Assembly (NCBI RefSeq): GCF_963677155.1
Contig: NZ_OY781884.1
Location: forward strand, 1,916,501-1,980,500
Direction: 5' to 3'
DNA length: 64,000 nt
Source: an uncultured Draconibacterium sp.
GTDB lineage: Bacteria > Bacteroidota > Bacteroidia > Bacteroidales > Prolixibacteraceae
Positions 26,277 to 34,846 of this stretch are shown piece after piece. Under the pieces are notes generated by a model that did not search any database, was not told the DNA's origin, and saw only the letters and a list, made by a program, of their open reading frames with translations. Positions within the stretch are counted from its first letter, which is position 1; every line of letters begins with the position of its first letter. A program made the position numbers and the translations under genes.

Positions 26277-27599
26277 ATGGCTGAAGAATTTTATGTTGAA
26301 AGACTGGGAAAATGTACTGTTAAATCGCCGCTAAACCTATCAACGGTTGAAGGAGACGGGATTTTTGATTTTACTCGCGATGACGAACGTATCCTCTACT
26401 ATAACACAGTATCAAAAGTAAAAGAACAATTGGAAAAAGGCGAAGAACCACTTTCGTTTGAGCGTGCCGGTCCCAGAGAGCATCTATATTTCGAGCCAGC
26501 CAAAACACGCGTTGCGATAGTTACTTGTGGTGGCTTATGTCCCGGCCTGAATAATGTGATTCGCGGCATTGTAAATAATCTCTGGGAACGATACGGCGTA
26601 AAGAAAATTTACGGAATAAAATACGGTTACTCTGGTTTTATTCCCGAGTACAACTTTCCTTATATCGAGCTTGATCCTGAGGTGGTTGACGACATACACA
26701 AGGCTGGTGGTACCATTCTTGGTTCGTCGCGTGGAGTGCAACCTGCAGAAACGATTGTTGACACACTTGAACGCCTGAATATAAACATACTTTTTACCAT
26801 TGGTGGCGACGGCACACAGCGCGGAGCACATGCAATTGCCGAGGAAATTAAGAAGCGGGATCTGAAAATATCAATTGCCGGTATTCCAAAAACGATTGAT
26901 AACGACATTAACATGATTGAGCGTTCTTTTGGTTTCGAAACGGCTTTTTCCATTGCCATGACGGTTATTCAGAATGCACACTATGAAGCAAAAGGCGTAT
27001 ACAACGGCATTGCAGTTATAAAGCTTATGGGGCGCGATTCAGGATTTATTGCTGCAAACGCTGCATTGGCCTGCCCCGATGTAAATTTTGTACTGATACC
27101 GGAAATGAATTTCGATCTTGATGGAGAAAAAGGCTTTCTAAATGTTCTGAAAAAAAGGCTTCAGGAAAAGCAACATGCGGTAATTGTTGTTGCCGAAGGT
27201 GCCGGTCAGTTCTTTTTCGGAAAAGACAACAAAAGTACCGTTGAGAATAAAGTTTACGAAGATATCGGCTTATACATACGAGATAAAATTCGTGAGGAAT
27301 TCGAAGCCTCAGACATCCCATTTTCGCTAAAATACATCGACCCAAGTTATATTTTACGCAGTACACCAGCCAACGCCAACGACAGTAAATTTTGTTTTCA
27401 ACTGGCACAAAATGCGGTACATGCAGCAATGGCCGGAAGAACTGATTTTCTAGTGGGTTACTGGCAGGGAGCTTTCACAATTTTACCAATTTCGTTGGCT
27501 ACAAAAGAACGTAAAAAAGTGAACCTCGAAGGAAACCTTTGGGGAAGTGTTATGGAAGCTACCGGGCAACCTGTTTGTATGAAAAACAACCCTGTTTAG
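26277..27599 (+). CDS. pfkA: ATP-dependent 6-phosphofructokinase, plant/long type
   Basis: This 440-residue glycolytic kinase acts on fructose 6-phosphate. Key signatures are VAIVTCGGLCPGLNNVIRG near residue 80, ILGSSRG, and IGGDGTQRGAHAIAEE near residue 176. The Gly of GGDGT is at the position that favours ATP over pyrophosphate. Next come AGIPKTIDNDI near residue 204 and the late ILRSTPANANDSKFC loop. The combination of GGDGT with PKTIDND is that of plant-type ATP enzymes rather than of the short bacterial PfkA. It appears to be monocistronic. Confidence 0.9.
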   Translation: MAEEFYVERLGKCTVKSPLNLSTVEGDGIFDFTRDDERILYYNTVSKVKEQLEKGEEPLSFERAGPREHLYFEPAKTRVAIVTCGGLCPGLNNVIRGIVNNLWERYGVKKIYGIKYGYSGFIPEYNFPYIELDPEVVDDIHKAGGTILGSSRGVQPAETIVDTLERLNINILFTIGGDGTQRGAHAIAEEIKKRDLKISIAGIPKTIDNDINMIERSFGFETAFSIAMTVIQNAHYEAKGVYNGIAVIKLMGRDSGFIAANAALACPDVNFVLIPEMNFDLDGEKGFLNVLKKRLQEKQHAVIVVAEGAGQFFFGKDNKSTVENKVYEDIGLYIRDKIREEFEASDIPFSLKYIDPSYILRSTPANANDSKFCFQLAQNAVHAAMAGRTDFLVGYWQGAFTILPISLATKERKKVNLEGNLWGSVMEATGQPVCMKNNPV

Positions 27600-28071
27600 A
27601 AAGCTCCAATTCTTTTTCTTTTTTCCCTGTGTAAACAGTGCTGTTTTTGTTTGAAATTGAACAAATGTCTTTTTATAAAGAGACGATCAGAAAGATGTTC
27701 AGGCAAAATGCCGTAAAATTTTGGATTCGAAGTTACGACATAAAAGGCCATTGCCTAATATTCTGTTTTATTTTAAAAGGTGACCCTTTTGAAACAATTA
27801 ATTTGTAGTGTTTTATAGCACATTATATACTTCCCGTGTTAATTTTTTGGTTTTTAGCGAATAAGCATCATGCTTCTAGTAGTGTGTTAAAACCTCTGCT
27901 TTTATTTTTAGTTCTTATTGTTTAACTTAGAGCCTGAGAAATAATGTACCCCTTGTCTTTAACCCAGGCAAGACTAAAAATGAAACAAGCATGTAAAATA
28001 TTACACCAGGATGATGACTAAAATACATGCGGATTACATATCATACCTTTAAAAACAAACAATCTTATAAT
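27600..28071. other. Gap with no confident gene
   Basis: This is AT-rich sequence after the phosphofructokinase gene. A small stem AAACAG-TG-CTGTTT followed by TTG at about 27635-27651 may end that transcript. A 47-codon frame at 27665-27808 (starting MSFYKETIRK) has no recognisable family or promoter and is not called as a gene. Nothing else is supported. Confidence 0.3.
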
Positions 28072-28272
28072 ATGAAAATTCCTTATAATATATTTATCTT
28101 TTTATGGTGTATCATTGGCATTGGCATTTTAGGCTTTAGCTTTATAACAGACATCTATAAAGGTCAGATTAGTTTTAACCGTGAAACATTTACACAATTT
28201 CTATGGTTTCTCGTTCTTATATTGTATAGTTTCAATTATATAAAAAATTTAAGGGTAAAAAAGAATGATTAA
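28072..28272 (+). CDS. Small hypothetical membrane protein
   Basis: This 66-residue frame has two hydrophobic segments (residues 7-26 and 42-56), a short loop, and a basic tail NLRVKKND. The ATG at 28072 is preferred over the one at 28027 because it places the first membrane segment near the N-terminus. No family is recognised, and no promoter or terminator is clear. The hydrophobic pattern is typical of a real protein, but chance cannot be ruled out. Confidence 0.4.
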   Translation: MKIPYNIFIFLWCIIGIGILGFSFITDIYKGQISFNRETFTQFLWFLVLILYSFNYIKNLRVKKND

Positions 28273-28389
28273 TGCCTCCTTACAGACTTGTCTGACCATA
28301 GTCTCTCGCTGATAGTTATCTAAAACAAAGAATATGCATATTGTTTTTATTAAGATGTTTTAAATGCTCATTGGTATTCCCGGGAAAAT

Positions 28390-29085
28390 TTAGCTTGTTT
28401 TTATTTCGAGGAAGAACCCGCTGCCATGAATATTCTTTATCTCAATGTTCGGATCGCCCTTCAGATATTTGCGCAGCTTGGTAATAAAAACGTCCATGCT
28501 GCGGGCAGTAAAATAACCGTCTTCGCCCCAGATTTTGCGGAGTGCCGTTTCGCGCGAAAGCAGTTCGTTTTTGTTTTGACAGAGTAGTTTTAGCAAATCG
28601 GCTTCTTTTGGCGATAACTTTTGTTTATCTCCATCGCGAACAATAACGCGTAACTTTGAATCGAACTCATACGAACCTATGGAAAAAAGAAATTCATCAA
28701 TGACTGGTTGCGTTAACTGCCGCTTTATAATCGCCTGAATTTTACACAACAACACTTCCGTGTCGAAAGGTTTGGTAATGTAATCGTCAGCCCCCACGTT
28801 GTAACCTTTCAGAATATCCTCTTTTAAGGTTTTTGCCGTTAGGAAAACCATCGGAATTTCCTTATCAAGTTTACGTATTTCGGTGCCAATGGTAAACCCA
28901 TCGATATGGGGCAACATCACATCCAGGATACAGATTTGAAAAGACCCGGCTTTAAATTTATCCACTGCATATTTTCCGTCGTCAACCCAGATAACTTCAT
29001 AGTCGTTCAGCTCGAGGTACGACTTTAATACCGCCCCAAAACTCAGGTCGTCTTCTACCAGAAATATGTGTTGTTTCTTTGTCAT
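28390..29085 (-). CDS. OmpR/PhoB-family response regulator (RprY-like)
   Basis: This 231-residue regulator has an N-terminal receiver with phosphoacceptor region CILDVMLPHIDGF (Asp near residue 55), the acidic pair VEDD near residue 11, and the conserved FLTAKT and TKPFD motifs. A C-terminal winged helix follows (KLSPKEADLLKLLCQNKNELLSRETALRKIWG ... RSMDVFITKLRKYL). It lies downstream of its cognate histidine kinase, separated by an 84-base palindromic spacer. It is the likely binder of the TTAAC array at 30964-31000. Confidence 0.93.
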   Translation of the reverse strand: MTKKQHIFLVEDDLSFGAVLKSYLELNDYEVIWVDDGKYAVDKFKAGSFQICILDVMLPHIDGFTIGTEIRKLDKEIPMVFLTAKTLKEDILKGYNVGADDYITKPFDTEVLLCKIQAIIKRQLTQPVIDEFLFSIGSYEFDSKLRVIVRDGDKQKLSPKEADLLKLLCQNKNELLSRETALRKIWGEDGYFTARSMDVFITKLRKYLKGDPNIEIKNIHGSGFFLEIKTS

Positions 29086-29095
29086 TCCTTCTTTT

Positions 29096-29160
29096 TGTCA
29101 TTTCGAGCGCAGTGAGAAAACTGTAACAGATTTCTCAGTCGTACCTTCTTCGAAATGACA
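29096..29160. repeat. REP-like nested palindrome (TGTCATTTCGA type)
   Basis: A perfect 11-bp outer inverted repeat TGTCATTTCGA / TCGAAATGACA encloses an inner 7-bp repeat TGAGAAA / TTTCTCA. This word pair is common between genes in Bacteroidota. It lies between the sensor kinase and response regulator genes, where a stem in the mRNA could adjust their relative expression. On the plus strand it is followed by CTTTTTT. Confidence 0.65.
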
Positions 29161-29169
29161 GCTTTTTTG

Positions 29170-30924
29170 TTATTCCCTCACAAAAGGTAAAAATACATCA
29201 AATTTGCTTCCCTTGCCGGGTTCGCTGCTCACGGAAATATTTCCGCGATTCGCTTCCAGCACAGCTTTAACATAACTCAATCCCAACCCAAAACCTTTAA
29301 CATTGTGAATATTACCACTGGTTTGACGGTAAAAACGTTCAAATATTTTTGCCTGAACAGCTTTGCTCATACCAATTCCTTTATCGCTTACCGAAATCAC
29401 CACACCTTTTTGCTGATTAATAGTTGATACAACAATCTCGGGAGTATTGTCGGAATATTTATTGGCGTTGTCGATCAGGTTGTAAACCACATTTGTACAG
29501 TGAATCCGGTCGGTAGTCACCATTGAATTAATGGCTTTCAAATTCAGTTCAATCTTGCCGCCACGTTTTTCAACCTGCAATTTTATCCCTTGAACGGCAT
29601 CGCTGATCAAATCGTGCACATCAATGGTTTCCCAGTTAAATTCAAAGTCTTTTTTATCCAATCGCGCTATCGTGAGAATATCCTCCACCTGCCTGTTCAT
29701 ACGGGTATTTTCCTTTTTAATCATGCCCGCAAAATATTTTATGCGCTCCGGATCATCCAGCACTTTTCGGTTAGTGATGGAATCGGTTGCCACCGAAATT
29801 GTAGCAATGGGTGTTTTGAACTCATGTGTCATGTTATTGATAAAATCCGATTTCATTTCTGAAATTTTCTTTTGCCGTATAATGTAAAAAATACTGAGGG
29901 CAAAAGTCATCAGAATGATCAACGAAAATACAAACGAAGCAATCAGCAACCAATTTAGCGAGCGATAAATAAAACTATCTCGATCGGGGAATACAACGGC
30001 CAGTTTTATGTTTTTCTGAAAAATATCGTTGGGATAAAGCTGCGCCTGGAAAATGGTGTTTGCTACTTCCAGCGAATCAGTTACCGGTTTGGGAAAACTT
30101 AACTCATCGCCACGAAAAATTCCGTATTCAAAATCGAGCTGTATATTGTTTTCGTCAAGCTCCTTTTTAAGCACGTCGTAAATCAGCTTTTCATCCAACT
30201 GACGCACATCCCATGTAGCCACTTCGGTAACTACTTTATTTGCCACTCGTTTCAGACTGGTGGCTTTAAGTCTTACACGTTTTGAAATATCGGGAGCCAG
30301 AAATTGAAAAGTATCCAGATCGGTAAGCAGCGAATCGATCTTAACTGTACTAATTGTATAAAGCGAATCAGCACTTCTTATTATCGTATCGCTTTTCACA
30401 AGAACAACACTTCCCTTATCTGGATTATCGCCGGCAACCACTACATGTTTTTTCCCCGTCGTAGAATTACTCAGCTGATACGCATACGACTGTACTCGGT
30501 GGTTGTCAGAATCGTTGTCGACATGAAACTCGACTCGGGCTTCATGGTTGTCGGGCGCAAATTCACGAATAATTCTCACTGGCCTACGAACTGAGTCGGG
30601 AAGCTGCCGCGCAAAACGCGCCTTCCCAGAAGAAACATTCCATGACAATAAATCATCCGAGTCGGTGTCAAACTCAAAATCGAAATCAAAATCCTGAAGC
30701 AAATTGAGCGAATCGCCGGCAAAAACCATTTTGTTTACCACTCCAAAATTGTGCAAATCTTCTAAACGACTTACGGTTTGCTGTAGTGCCTGATTAACAC
30801 CACGTTCGAACATCTCGTTTTTTACCCGGATGGCGTTATTCATCCACACCAATTGAACGGCAATAATCCCCAAAATAGAAATGCCCATTAAAATGATTAA
30901 TCCGGTAAAAAGCTTTTTGTTCAT
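29170..30924 (-). CDS. Sensor histidine kinase (RprX-like)
   Basis: This 584-residue kinase has TM1 at residues 5-27 and a large periplasmic sensor region of about 300 residues. TM2 is near residue 325-350, the H-box MTHEFKTPIATISVATDSI near 365, the N-box NLIDNANKYS, VSDKGIGMS (G1) and GFGLGLSYVKAVLE (G2). The periplasmic part contains a notably acidic stretch DFDFDFEFDTDSDD near residue 78. A divergently transcribed secreted protein has a very similar acidic stretch. It pairs with the regulator downstream. Confidence 0.92.
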   Translation of the reverse strand: MNKKLFTGLIILMGISILGIIAVQLVWMNNAIRVKNEMFERGVNQALQQTVSRLEDLHNFGVVNKMVFAGDSLNLLQDFDFDFEFDTDSDDLLSWNVSSGKARFARQLPDSVRRPVRIIREFAPDNHEARVEFHVDNDSDNHRVQSYAYQLSNSTTGKKHVVVAGDNPDKGSVVLVKSDTIIRSADSLYTISTVKIDSLLTDLDTFQFLAPDISKRVRLKATSLKRVANKVVTEVATWDVRQLDEKLIYDVLKKELDENNIQLDFEYGIFRGDELSFPKPVTDSLEVANTIFQAQLYPNDIFQKNIKLAVVFPDRDSFIYRSLNWLLIASFVFSLIILMTFALSIFYIIRQKKISEMKSDFINNMTHEFKTPIATISVATDSITNRKVLDDPERIKYFAGMIKKENTRMNRQVEDILTIARLDKKDFEFNWETIDVHDLISDAVQGIKLQVEKRGGKIELNLKAINSMVTTDRIHCTNVVYNLIDNANKYSDNTPEIVVSTINQQKGVVISVSDKGIGMSKAVQAKIFERFYRQTSGNIHNVKGFGLGLSYVKAVLEANRGNISVSSEPGKGSKFDVFLPFVRE

Positions 30925-30963
30925 GTTTCAAATATAGGTAAAACCACCTGCCAATTGTAGATT

Positions 30964-31000
30964 TTAACTTTTCCTTAACAGATTTTAACCGGCCTTTAAC
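30964..31000. promoter_or_regulatory. Four TTAAC direct repeats at helical spacing (probable response-regulator box)
   Basis: TTAAC occurs at 30964, 30975, 30985 and 30996, i.e. steps of 11, 10 and 11 bases, one DNA turn each. This is the layout of PhoB/OmpR-family tandem sites. The array ends about 24 bases before the -7 element of the divergent secreted-protein gene and lies just upstream of the kinase start, so it could control both directions. Confidence 0.6.
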
Positions 31001-31023
31001 GGATTGATTGACAGGCCTCACCC

Positions 31024-31031
31024 TATATTTG
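31024..31031 (+). promoter_or_regulatory. Promoter -7 element of the acidic secreted-protein gene
   Basis: TATATTTG followed by C fits TAnnTTTG, with a TTG 17 bases upstream (31004-31006). The TTAAC array ends directly upstream, as expected for an activated promoter. Confidence 0.6.
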
Positions 31032-31103
31032 CTTCGTAAATCACAAAGTTGATTTCAGCGAACATATTCAAACGAATACATAATAATTTTAATAATTACC
31101 GAC

Positions 31104-32009
31104 ATGAAACAAGTACTATCACTTACAGGAATTTTAGCCCTTGCCTTATTTTTATCATCTGCAATTTCGATTAACGAAGCTCCGCAGTATCCTCCAAAAA
31201 CAAAAAAGGACAAAAAACACATAAAAATAGTAAAGGTTGAGGATGATGGCACAAAAATGGAAATCGACACAGTTATTGAGGCCAATCAGGTTTTTGTGTG
31301 GAATGGCGACACAATTGACGACGGCAAAGAGTTAAAATGGATATCGAAAGAGGATTTCGATTTTGACATAGACTTTGACGTTAACGTTGAAAGCGACGAA
31401 AACGGGAATGTTTTTATTTTGAAGGGAGATGGAGCCTCAAAGCCAGTTACATATAGTTTCAAAACTGACGATGGCGACTCGACAAGACATATAATGATGG
31501 AAGTAACTTCGGATGATCTGACTTCTGATATCATGCAGTGGCACAGCAAAAATGGCAGCAAAATGTTTTTTGATGCGCCAAGATCAGTTGGCCCGAAAGT
31601 TTTTCACATTAACAAACAAAAAAGCGGAAACGTAATCGACCTTAGCGATCCGGGTATTATTTCGTTCGAGAAAAAAGAGTTGAAAAACGGAAAGGAAAAA
31701 ATTGTAATCGTGCGCGAAAAGCCAAGCAAAGAAGATATGGAGATACACGAAGAAATTATTATGCACAACAGTAGTGCAGCACCAATGATAATTCACGAAG
31801 GAATGCCGAATATGACCAAAAGAATCAAAGTAATTGCGGACGATGACGGCCACGTTGAGATTTTGGAAGATGGCAAAAGCTGGATCGTTGAGGGAAGCGA
31901 TAAAGACACAGAGTTTATTGAAAAAGATGGCAAAAAGATCATTATCAAGAAAACAAAAAAAGATGGTGAAATGAAAGTTGATGTGGAGGTGGAAGAGGAA
32001 AAAAACTAA
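31104..32009 (+). CDS. Acidic secreted protein of unknown function, divergent from the two-component pair
   Basis: This 301-residue protein has a signal peptide (residues 1-22, LTGILALALFLSSAISI). The mature protein is dominated by charged strand-like repeats, including FDFDIDFDVNVESDENGN near residue 91 and a Lys/Glu-rich C-terminus (KKIIIKKTKKDGEMKVDVE). No family is recognised. The position, the TTAAC array and the shared acidic motif with the kinase sensor region suggest a target, accessory or ligand-binding partner of that system; this is inference. A terminator follows. Confidence 0.7.
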   Translation: MKQVLSLTGILALALFLSSAISINEAPQYPPKTKKDKKHIKIVKVEDDGTKMEIDTVIEANQVFVWNGDTIDDGKELKWISKEDFDFDIDFDVNVESDENGNVFILKGDGASKPVTYSFKTDDGDSTRHIMMEVTSDDLTSDIMQWHSKNGSKMFFDAPRSVGPKVFHINKQKSGNVIDLSDPGIISFEKKELKNGKEKIVIVREKPSKEDMEIHEEIIMHNSSAAPMIIHEGMPNMTKRIKVIADDDGHVEILEDGKSWIVEGSDKDTEFIEKDGKKIIIKKTKKDGEMKVDVEVEEEKN

Positions 32010-32035
32010 TTATAGACAACAATACCAGAAACAGC

Positions 32036-32071
32036 AAAGCCGGTGCATATAGTTGTACCGGCTTTGTTTTT
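32036..32071 (+). terminator. Rho-independent terminator
   Basis: Stem AAAGCCGGTGCA / TGTACCGGCTTT (one mismatch) with loop TATAGT is followed by GTTTTTA, 26 bases after the secreted-protein stop. Confidence 0.85.
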
Positions 32072-32088
32072 ATGCAATATGCTTGCAT

Positions 32089-32117
32089 AAAAAAAGCGGC
32101 ATTCTGTTGAGTGCCGC
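32089..32117 (-). terminator. Rho-independent terminator, minus strand
   Basis: On the minus strand GCGGCA / TGCCGC forms a stem followed by TTTTTTT (the A run at 32089-32095). It closes transcripts coming from mtnP, about 150 bases after its stop, and faces the plus-strand terminator. Confidence 0.75.
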
Positions 32118-32266
32118 CGGAAACTGAATAGCCAATTATAGCAAGTTGGCTGAAATATGTAGTTTTAACTGAACGGTTATAAAAACTGCGTTTCATGGCA
32201 TTGAGGCAGTTGTATCACGATTTACAAATGCTGTGCCAAAAATGCGACTCAACCATTCAATCTAAA

Positions 32267-33019
32267 CTATTTTTGTAGTGATGTAATGGTGTTTTGCAAA
32301 AGCGCAATTACATGCTTAACATTCTCGTTGAATACTTTCAGCACCTCTTCCCAGGTAACAGGCGCTTCATCAACATTCCAACAATCGTAATCGGTACTTA
32401 GGGCCACCGCCGCATACGGAATCTCCAGCTCATTAGCCAGTGCACACTCGGGTGCTGTCGACATATTTATAACATCAGCGCCCCACACACGAAACATATT
32501 TGACTCGGCGCGTGTCGAAAAACGAGGTCCTTCAATTGTTATTACCGTTCCGCATTTATGGAATCCAAGATCCAATTTTTTGGCATTTTCGATCAAAGCA
32601 TGGCGAAGCTTCCAGTTAAACGGATCTGACATTGCCGGGTGATTTAGCTTTCCGTCTTCAAATTCTTCAACAAAGCTGTTTTTTCTGAAGCGGGTAAAAT
32701 CAATAAACTGATCGAGCATCACAATGTCACCGCGGCCAATCTCCAAACGAAGACTTCCACAGGCGGTAGTAGCTAAAATGTGCGTACATCCCAACTCTTT
32801 TATGGCCCAAATATTAGCCCGGTTATTCACTGCCGAGGGCGGAATAGAATGATCGCGGCCATGCCTCGATAAAATAGCCACTTCTACGCCACCAATCTTG
32901 CCGCATTTAAACGACGAAGAAGGCGCTCCATATGGCGTTTCAACATTTACTTCAGTTACCTCTTTCAGAATGGCAGGATCTTCCAATCCTGAACCTCCTA
33001 TTATTGCAATTTTTTTCAT
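32267..33019 (-). CDS. mtnP: S-methyl-5'-thioadenosine phosphorylase
   Basis: MtnP cleaves methylthioadenosine with phosphate to adenine and methylthioribose 1-phosphate, recycling the by-product of SAM use. The 250-residue protein has the phosphate loop IGGSGLED, RHGRDHSIPPSAVNNRANIWA, TACGSLRLEIGRGDIVMLDQFIDFT and the substrate region MSTAPECALANELEIPYAAVALSTDYDCW. The length and the last motif agree with MTAP rather than purine nucleoside phosphorylase. It follows mtnA by four bases. Confidence 0.93.
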   Translation of the reverse strand: MKKIAIIGGSGLEDPAILKEVTEVNVETPYGAPSSSFKCGKIGGVEVAILSRHGRDHSIPPSAVNNRANIWAIKELGCTHILATTACGSLRLEIGRGDIVMLDQFIDFTRFRKNSFVEEFEDGKLNHPAMSDPFNWKLRHALIENAKKLDLGFHKCGTVITIEGPRFSTRAESNMFRVWGADVINMSTAPECALANELEIPYAAVALSTDYDCWNVDEAPVTWEEVLKVFNENVKHVIALLQNTITSLQK

Positions 33020-33023
33020 AGCG

Positions 33024-34130
33024 TTATCTGTTAATTTTCTCGGGATATAATCTTAAAATACTTTCTTTATCTGCTTTACAAATACCTCGTTCCGATATCA
33101 ATCCACTCACCAGACGCGCCGGAGTTACATCGAAACCATAATTAGCAACCGAACTTTTTTCGGGAATCAAACGCACCTTCTTTATTTGCTCATCGTGCCA
33201 GCCTTCAATCTCCGCCACCTCATCGCCCGCTCGTTGTTCAATGGGAATTTCCTTCACTCCATCATTCATTTCCCAATCGAATGTACTTGATGGCAGTGCT
33301 ACATAAAAAGGCACATTATTGTCGTGGGCAGCCAGCGCTTTCAAATATGTTCCGATTTTATTGGCCACATCGCCGTTAACGGTTGTTCGGTCGCTGCCAA
33401 CAATTACCATATCAACCATTTGGTGTTGCATTAAGTGGCCACCGGCATTGTCGGGAATCACCGTGTGCGGCACTCCCTGTTCACCCAGTTCGTAGGCAGT
33501 TAATCGTGCTCCCTGGTTACGCGGCCGCGTTTCGTCTACCCAAACATGCACCGGAATTCCTTTTAAATGCGCTTTATAGATGGGTGCAGTTGCGGTTCCC
33601 CAATCAATACAAGCCAACCAGCCTGCATTGCAGTGGGTTAAAATATTCACTGTGCTACCTTTATTCTCATAAATTTCCTCGATAATTTCCAACCCATACT
33701 CCCCTATTTTATCGCCAAATTCTATTTCCTGCTGTTTTAATTCGCCGGCTTTTGCCAGAACTTTTGCTTCTAATTCCGCATCATTTTTATGCGCCAAAAT
33801 AAAAGTCAGCATTTCATCTACAGCAAAAGCCAGATTTACAGCTGTTGGGCGCGATGATTTTAAATACACCGCCACCTGGTTTAAGTCTTCTTCCCAATTT
33901 TTACTTTCTAGCTGAAAAAGAGCCAGGTACATGCCATAAGCCGCAGTTACTCCAATTAATGGCGCGCCACGAACCACCATTTCTTTAATGGCAAAAAAAG
34001 CATCGCTGGCAGAACGCATGGCAAAAGTTTCGAAGACAAAAGGCAGTTTCCGCTGATCGATTACCTGAATGATTGTCGGGTCGTTCGTGTCAATCCAAAT
34101 GGTATGATAATGTTTTCCCTGAATGTTCAT
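33024..34130 (-). CDS. mtnA: S-methyl-5-thioribose-1-phosphate isomerase
   Basis: MtnA isomerises methylthioribose 1-phosphate to the ribulose form in methionine salvage. The 368-residue protein has the eIF2B-like fold with the conserved VVRGAPLIGVTAAYGMYLA and NILTHCNAGWLACIDWGTAT (catalytic Cys). It also has VWVDETRPRNQGARLTAYEL and DMVIVGSDRTTVNGDVANKIGTY (catalytic Asp). It lies just upstream of mtnP. Later salvage genes (mtnB-D) are not in the window. Confidence 0.95.
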   Translation of the reverse strand: MNIQGKHYHTIWIDTNDPTIIQVIDQRKLPFVFETFAMRSASDAFFAIKEMVVRGAPLIGVTAAYGMYLALFQLESKNWEEDLNQVAVYLKSSRPTAVNLAFAVDEMLTFILAHKNDAELEAKVLAKAGELKQQEIEFGDKIGEYGLEIIEEIYENKGSTVNILTHCNAGWLACIDWGTATAPIYKAHLKGIPVHVWVDETRPRNQGARLTAYELGEQGVPHTVIPDNAGGHLMQHQMVDMVIVGSDRTTVNGDVANKIGTYLKALAAHDNNVPFYVALPSSTFDWEMNDGVKEIPIEQRAGDEVAEIEGWHDEQIKKVRLIPEKSSVANYGFDVTPARLVSGLISERGICKADKESILRLYPEKINR

Positions 34131-34222
34131 TTTTGATAAACTTCTTGTGTTTTCTAAAGTTTAATATGAAGTTAAAAAAGATTTTCCCTAAATGCTTACT
34201 TTCGTGAAATAAATTTGGAAAT

Positions 34223-34846
34223 ATGAAAGCAGACCTTACGAACATAAAAAATATCATTTTCGATTTGGGGCGCGTGTTGTTAAACCTTGATTTTGATGCT
34301 TCGATAAAAGCCTTTCAAAAGCTTGGAAGCGATGGAGCAATTCTCAACCACAAAAATGCGTACGCCGACCCGATTTTCTACAACCTTGAAATTGGAGAAA
34401 TAACGCCTGCGGAGTTTAGAAGTGGCGTAAGAAAACTACTTCAAAACGAACAGCTTACAGACGTACAAATTGACGAGGCTTGGTGTACAATGCTCCTTGA
34501 CATTCCGGTACACCGTGTAAAAAAGGTACAGGAACTCAGCCAAAACTACAACCTCTATTTGTTTAGCAATACCAATCAAATTCATATCAACCGATTGCTT
34601 TCTGAATTTAAGGAGCAGTATGACTTCGATTTCCCGTCGCTGTTTACCGCAGTTTATTATTCACACGAGATTCACGACCGGAAACCGGAAATCAGCTCGT
34701 ATGAAAAGGTAATTGCACTGTCGGGGGTTAATCCTGAAGAAACGTTGTTTATTGACGATTTGGAGAAAAACATCGTTGCCGGACAAACAGCCGGATTAAA
34801 AACATTCTGGTTACAAAATGGGATGGAGATGGCAGAGCTATTTTAA
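34223..34846 (+). CDS. HAD-superfamily hydrolase (HAD-IA)
   Basis: This 207-residue cytosolic phosphatase-like protein has motif I IIFDLGRVLLNLDFD; the second Asp of the usual DxD is replaced by Gly-Arg (DLGRV), as in many HAD-IA proteins with DxG. Motif II is LFSNTNQIH, a Lys is in RKPEISSYEKVI, and motif IV is ETLFIDDLEKNIVAGQTAG. The substrate is unknown. It is divergent from mtnA, and its last 9 bases overlap the end of the convergent cyclophilin fusion gene. Confidence 0.85.
   Translation: MKADLTNIKNIIFDLGRVLLNLDFDASIKAFQKLGSDGAILNHKNAYADPIFYNLEIGEITPAEFRSGVRKLLQNEQLTDVQIDEAWCTMLLDIPVHRVKKVQELSQNYNLYLFSNTNQIHINRLLSEFKEQYDFDFPSLFTAVYYSHEIHDRKPEISSYEKVIALSGVNPEETLFIDDLEKNIVAGQTAGLKTFWLQNGMEMAELF

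Noticed and set aside
27665-27808. 47-codon frame after phosphofructokinase
   Set aside because: No clear promoter, family or hydrophobic pattern; a frame of this length can arise by chance in AT-rich DNA. It is kept only as a note.
31945-32196. Minus-strand 83-codon frame
   Set aside because: It runs through two opposite terminator hairpins and lies antisense to the end of the acidic protein gene; it has no family-like sequence.
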